Below, one piece after another: positions 36,386 through 36,578 of a stretch of 36,578 nt of DNA. Origin of the DNA: Verrucomicrobiota bacterium. Its GTDB lineage: Bacteria > Verrucomicrobiota > Verrucomicrobiia > Opitutales > Opitutaceae. Every line of letters starts with the position of its first letter. Within the stretch, counting starts at the first letter, position 1. The notes under the pieces were generated by a model. The model was not told the DNA's origin and made no database searches. It saw nothing but the letters and a program-made list of their open reading frames with translations. Where the stretch lies: the NCBI GenBank assembly GCA_963205455.1, contig CAUJJL010000003.1:1-36578 (forward strand), given 5' to 3'. Both the position numbers and the translations under genes were made by a program.

Positions 36386-36578
36386 GTAGAGTAGGCAGGG
36401 AGCCGATCAACGCGTAGGCGCTGATCAACTCCCCGCTCCTCATCAAACTGTGCATGCGGATTTAGCGCACACAGCTTTCCGAAGTCGTTCACCGCTTGGC
36501 TATCGGTTTCTGGACGCATAGCAGGGCAGTATCGCTAAACCATACTGGCCTCGCAGCCGATCGTCGGTGAAGAACGTG
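36386..36578 (-). mobile_element. 3' end of a group II intron (domains V and VI), 5' part beyond the window
   Basis: On the minus strand, 36480-36445 fold as domain V: stem AAGCTGTG with CACAGTTT, the catalytic AGC triad at its base, and a 2-nt bulge on the 3' strand before the distal stem TGCG/CGCA. Next is a domain VI-like stem (GATCAGCG/CGTTGATC), then CTACTCTAC, containing a candidate branch-point A and ending in AC at 36386, as these introns do. A stretch open for 25 codons just before domain V fits the tail of the intron reverse transcriptase. The exact 3' boundary could be off by one or two bases. Confidence 0.75.
36500..36577 (-). CDS. Possible C-terminal end of the group II intron reverse transcriptase (partial)
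   Basis: A frame open from the right edge to TAG (36500-36502) gives 25 residues with DDRLRGQYGLAILPCYASRN. 'YGL' near the end and the position 20 bp before domain V fit the end of an intron-encoded reverse transcriptase. The piece is too short to be sure; it could be chance. Confidence 0.35.
   Translation of the reverse strand, partial: TFFTDDRLRGQYGLAILPCYASRNR

Noticed and set aside
36259..36519. 86-codon minus-strand open frame over the right end
   Set aside because: It runs through intron domains V and VI, which are structural RNA, and its sequence resembles no protein.

Overview
The window is GC-rich and gene-dense. It fits an environmental Gram-negative of the Verrucomicrobiota, most likely the Opitutales/Opitutaceae. 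This rests on the argJ/argC pair beside rplM-rpsI, the secreted protein ending in paired 'RxINxSxRA...RAVGPxLxxYG' domains that I associate with that phylum, weak or absent Shine-Dalgarno sequences, and envelope signatures (TorF-type porin, periplasmic nucleotidase). The taxonomic call is inference.

Positions 1-9500 are mostly core genes: argJ (cut by the left edge) convergent with argC; the rplM-rpsI operon with a strong terminator; a TorF-like porin; a DUF423 membrane protein; a CCA-adding-type tRNA nucleotidyltransferase with an HD domain; transaldolase with a terminator; a MOSC protein; and a GH20-like hexosaminidase. A 157-bp REP/BIME-like element (9572-9728) precedes a fumarylacetoacetase-family gene. 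Beyond that gene is a small insertion: a vapBC-type toxin-antitoxin module flanked by a second, 92%-identical copy of the last 159 bp of the same gene, next to tRNA-Leu(UAG).

Positions 11.8-27.9 kb hold a small CxxC protein, a CpdB-like nucleotidase, a secreted thioredoxin-like protein, a 1402-residue secreted subtilisin fused to an 8-repeat PQQ-like propeller, a TPR membrane protein, carB-purU, an N-acetylglucosamine-kinase-like ATPase, and a circularly permuted ATP-grasp/alpha-E protein.

The most interesting region is 27980-31662: a peptide-export cassette on the minus strand. It encodes a HlyD-type adaptor, a C39-peptidase ABC exporter, and between them a previously easy-to-miss 58-codon gene. 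That gene's product has a textbook double-glycine leader (MKVVSLSELAAVKGG) and an acidic, cysteine-free 43-residue core. A perfect 7-bp hairpin follows its stop codon. The peptide, its maturation protease, its pump and its periplasmic adaptor together form a self-contained secretion system.

From about 32.4 kb to the end the DNA looks like an accessory junkyard: a DUF3024 protein, a hipA 3' remnant, an AAA ATPase with 9-bp tandem repeats at its promoter, a frameshifted phospholipase D remnant, a ParD-like/zeta-toxin pair with a palindromic operator, a livM-like 3' fragment, and the 3' end (domains V and VI) of a group II intron running off the right edge.
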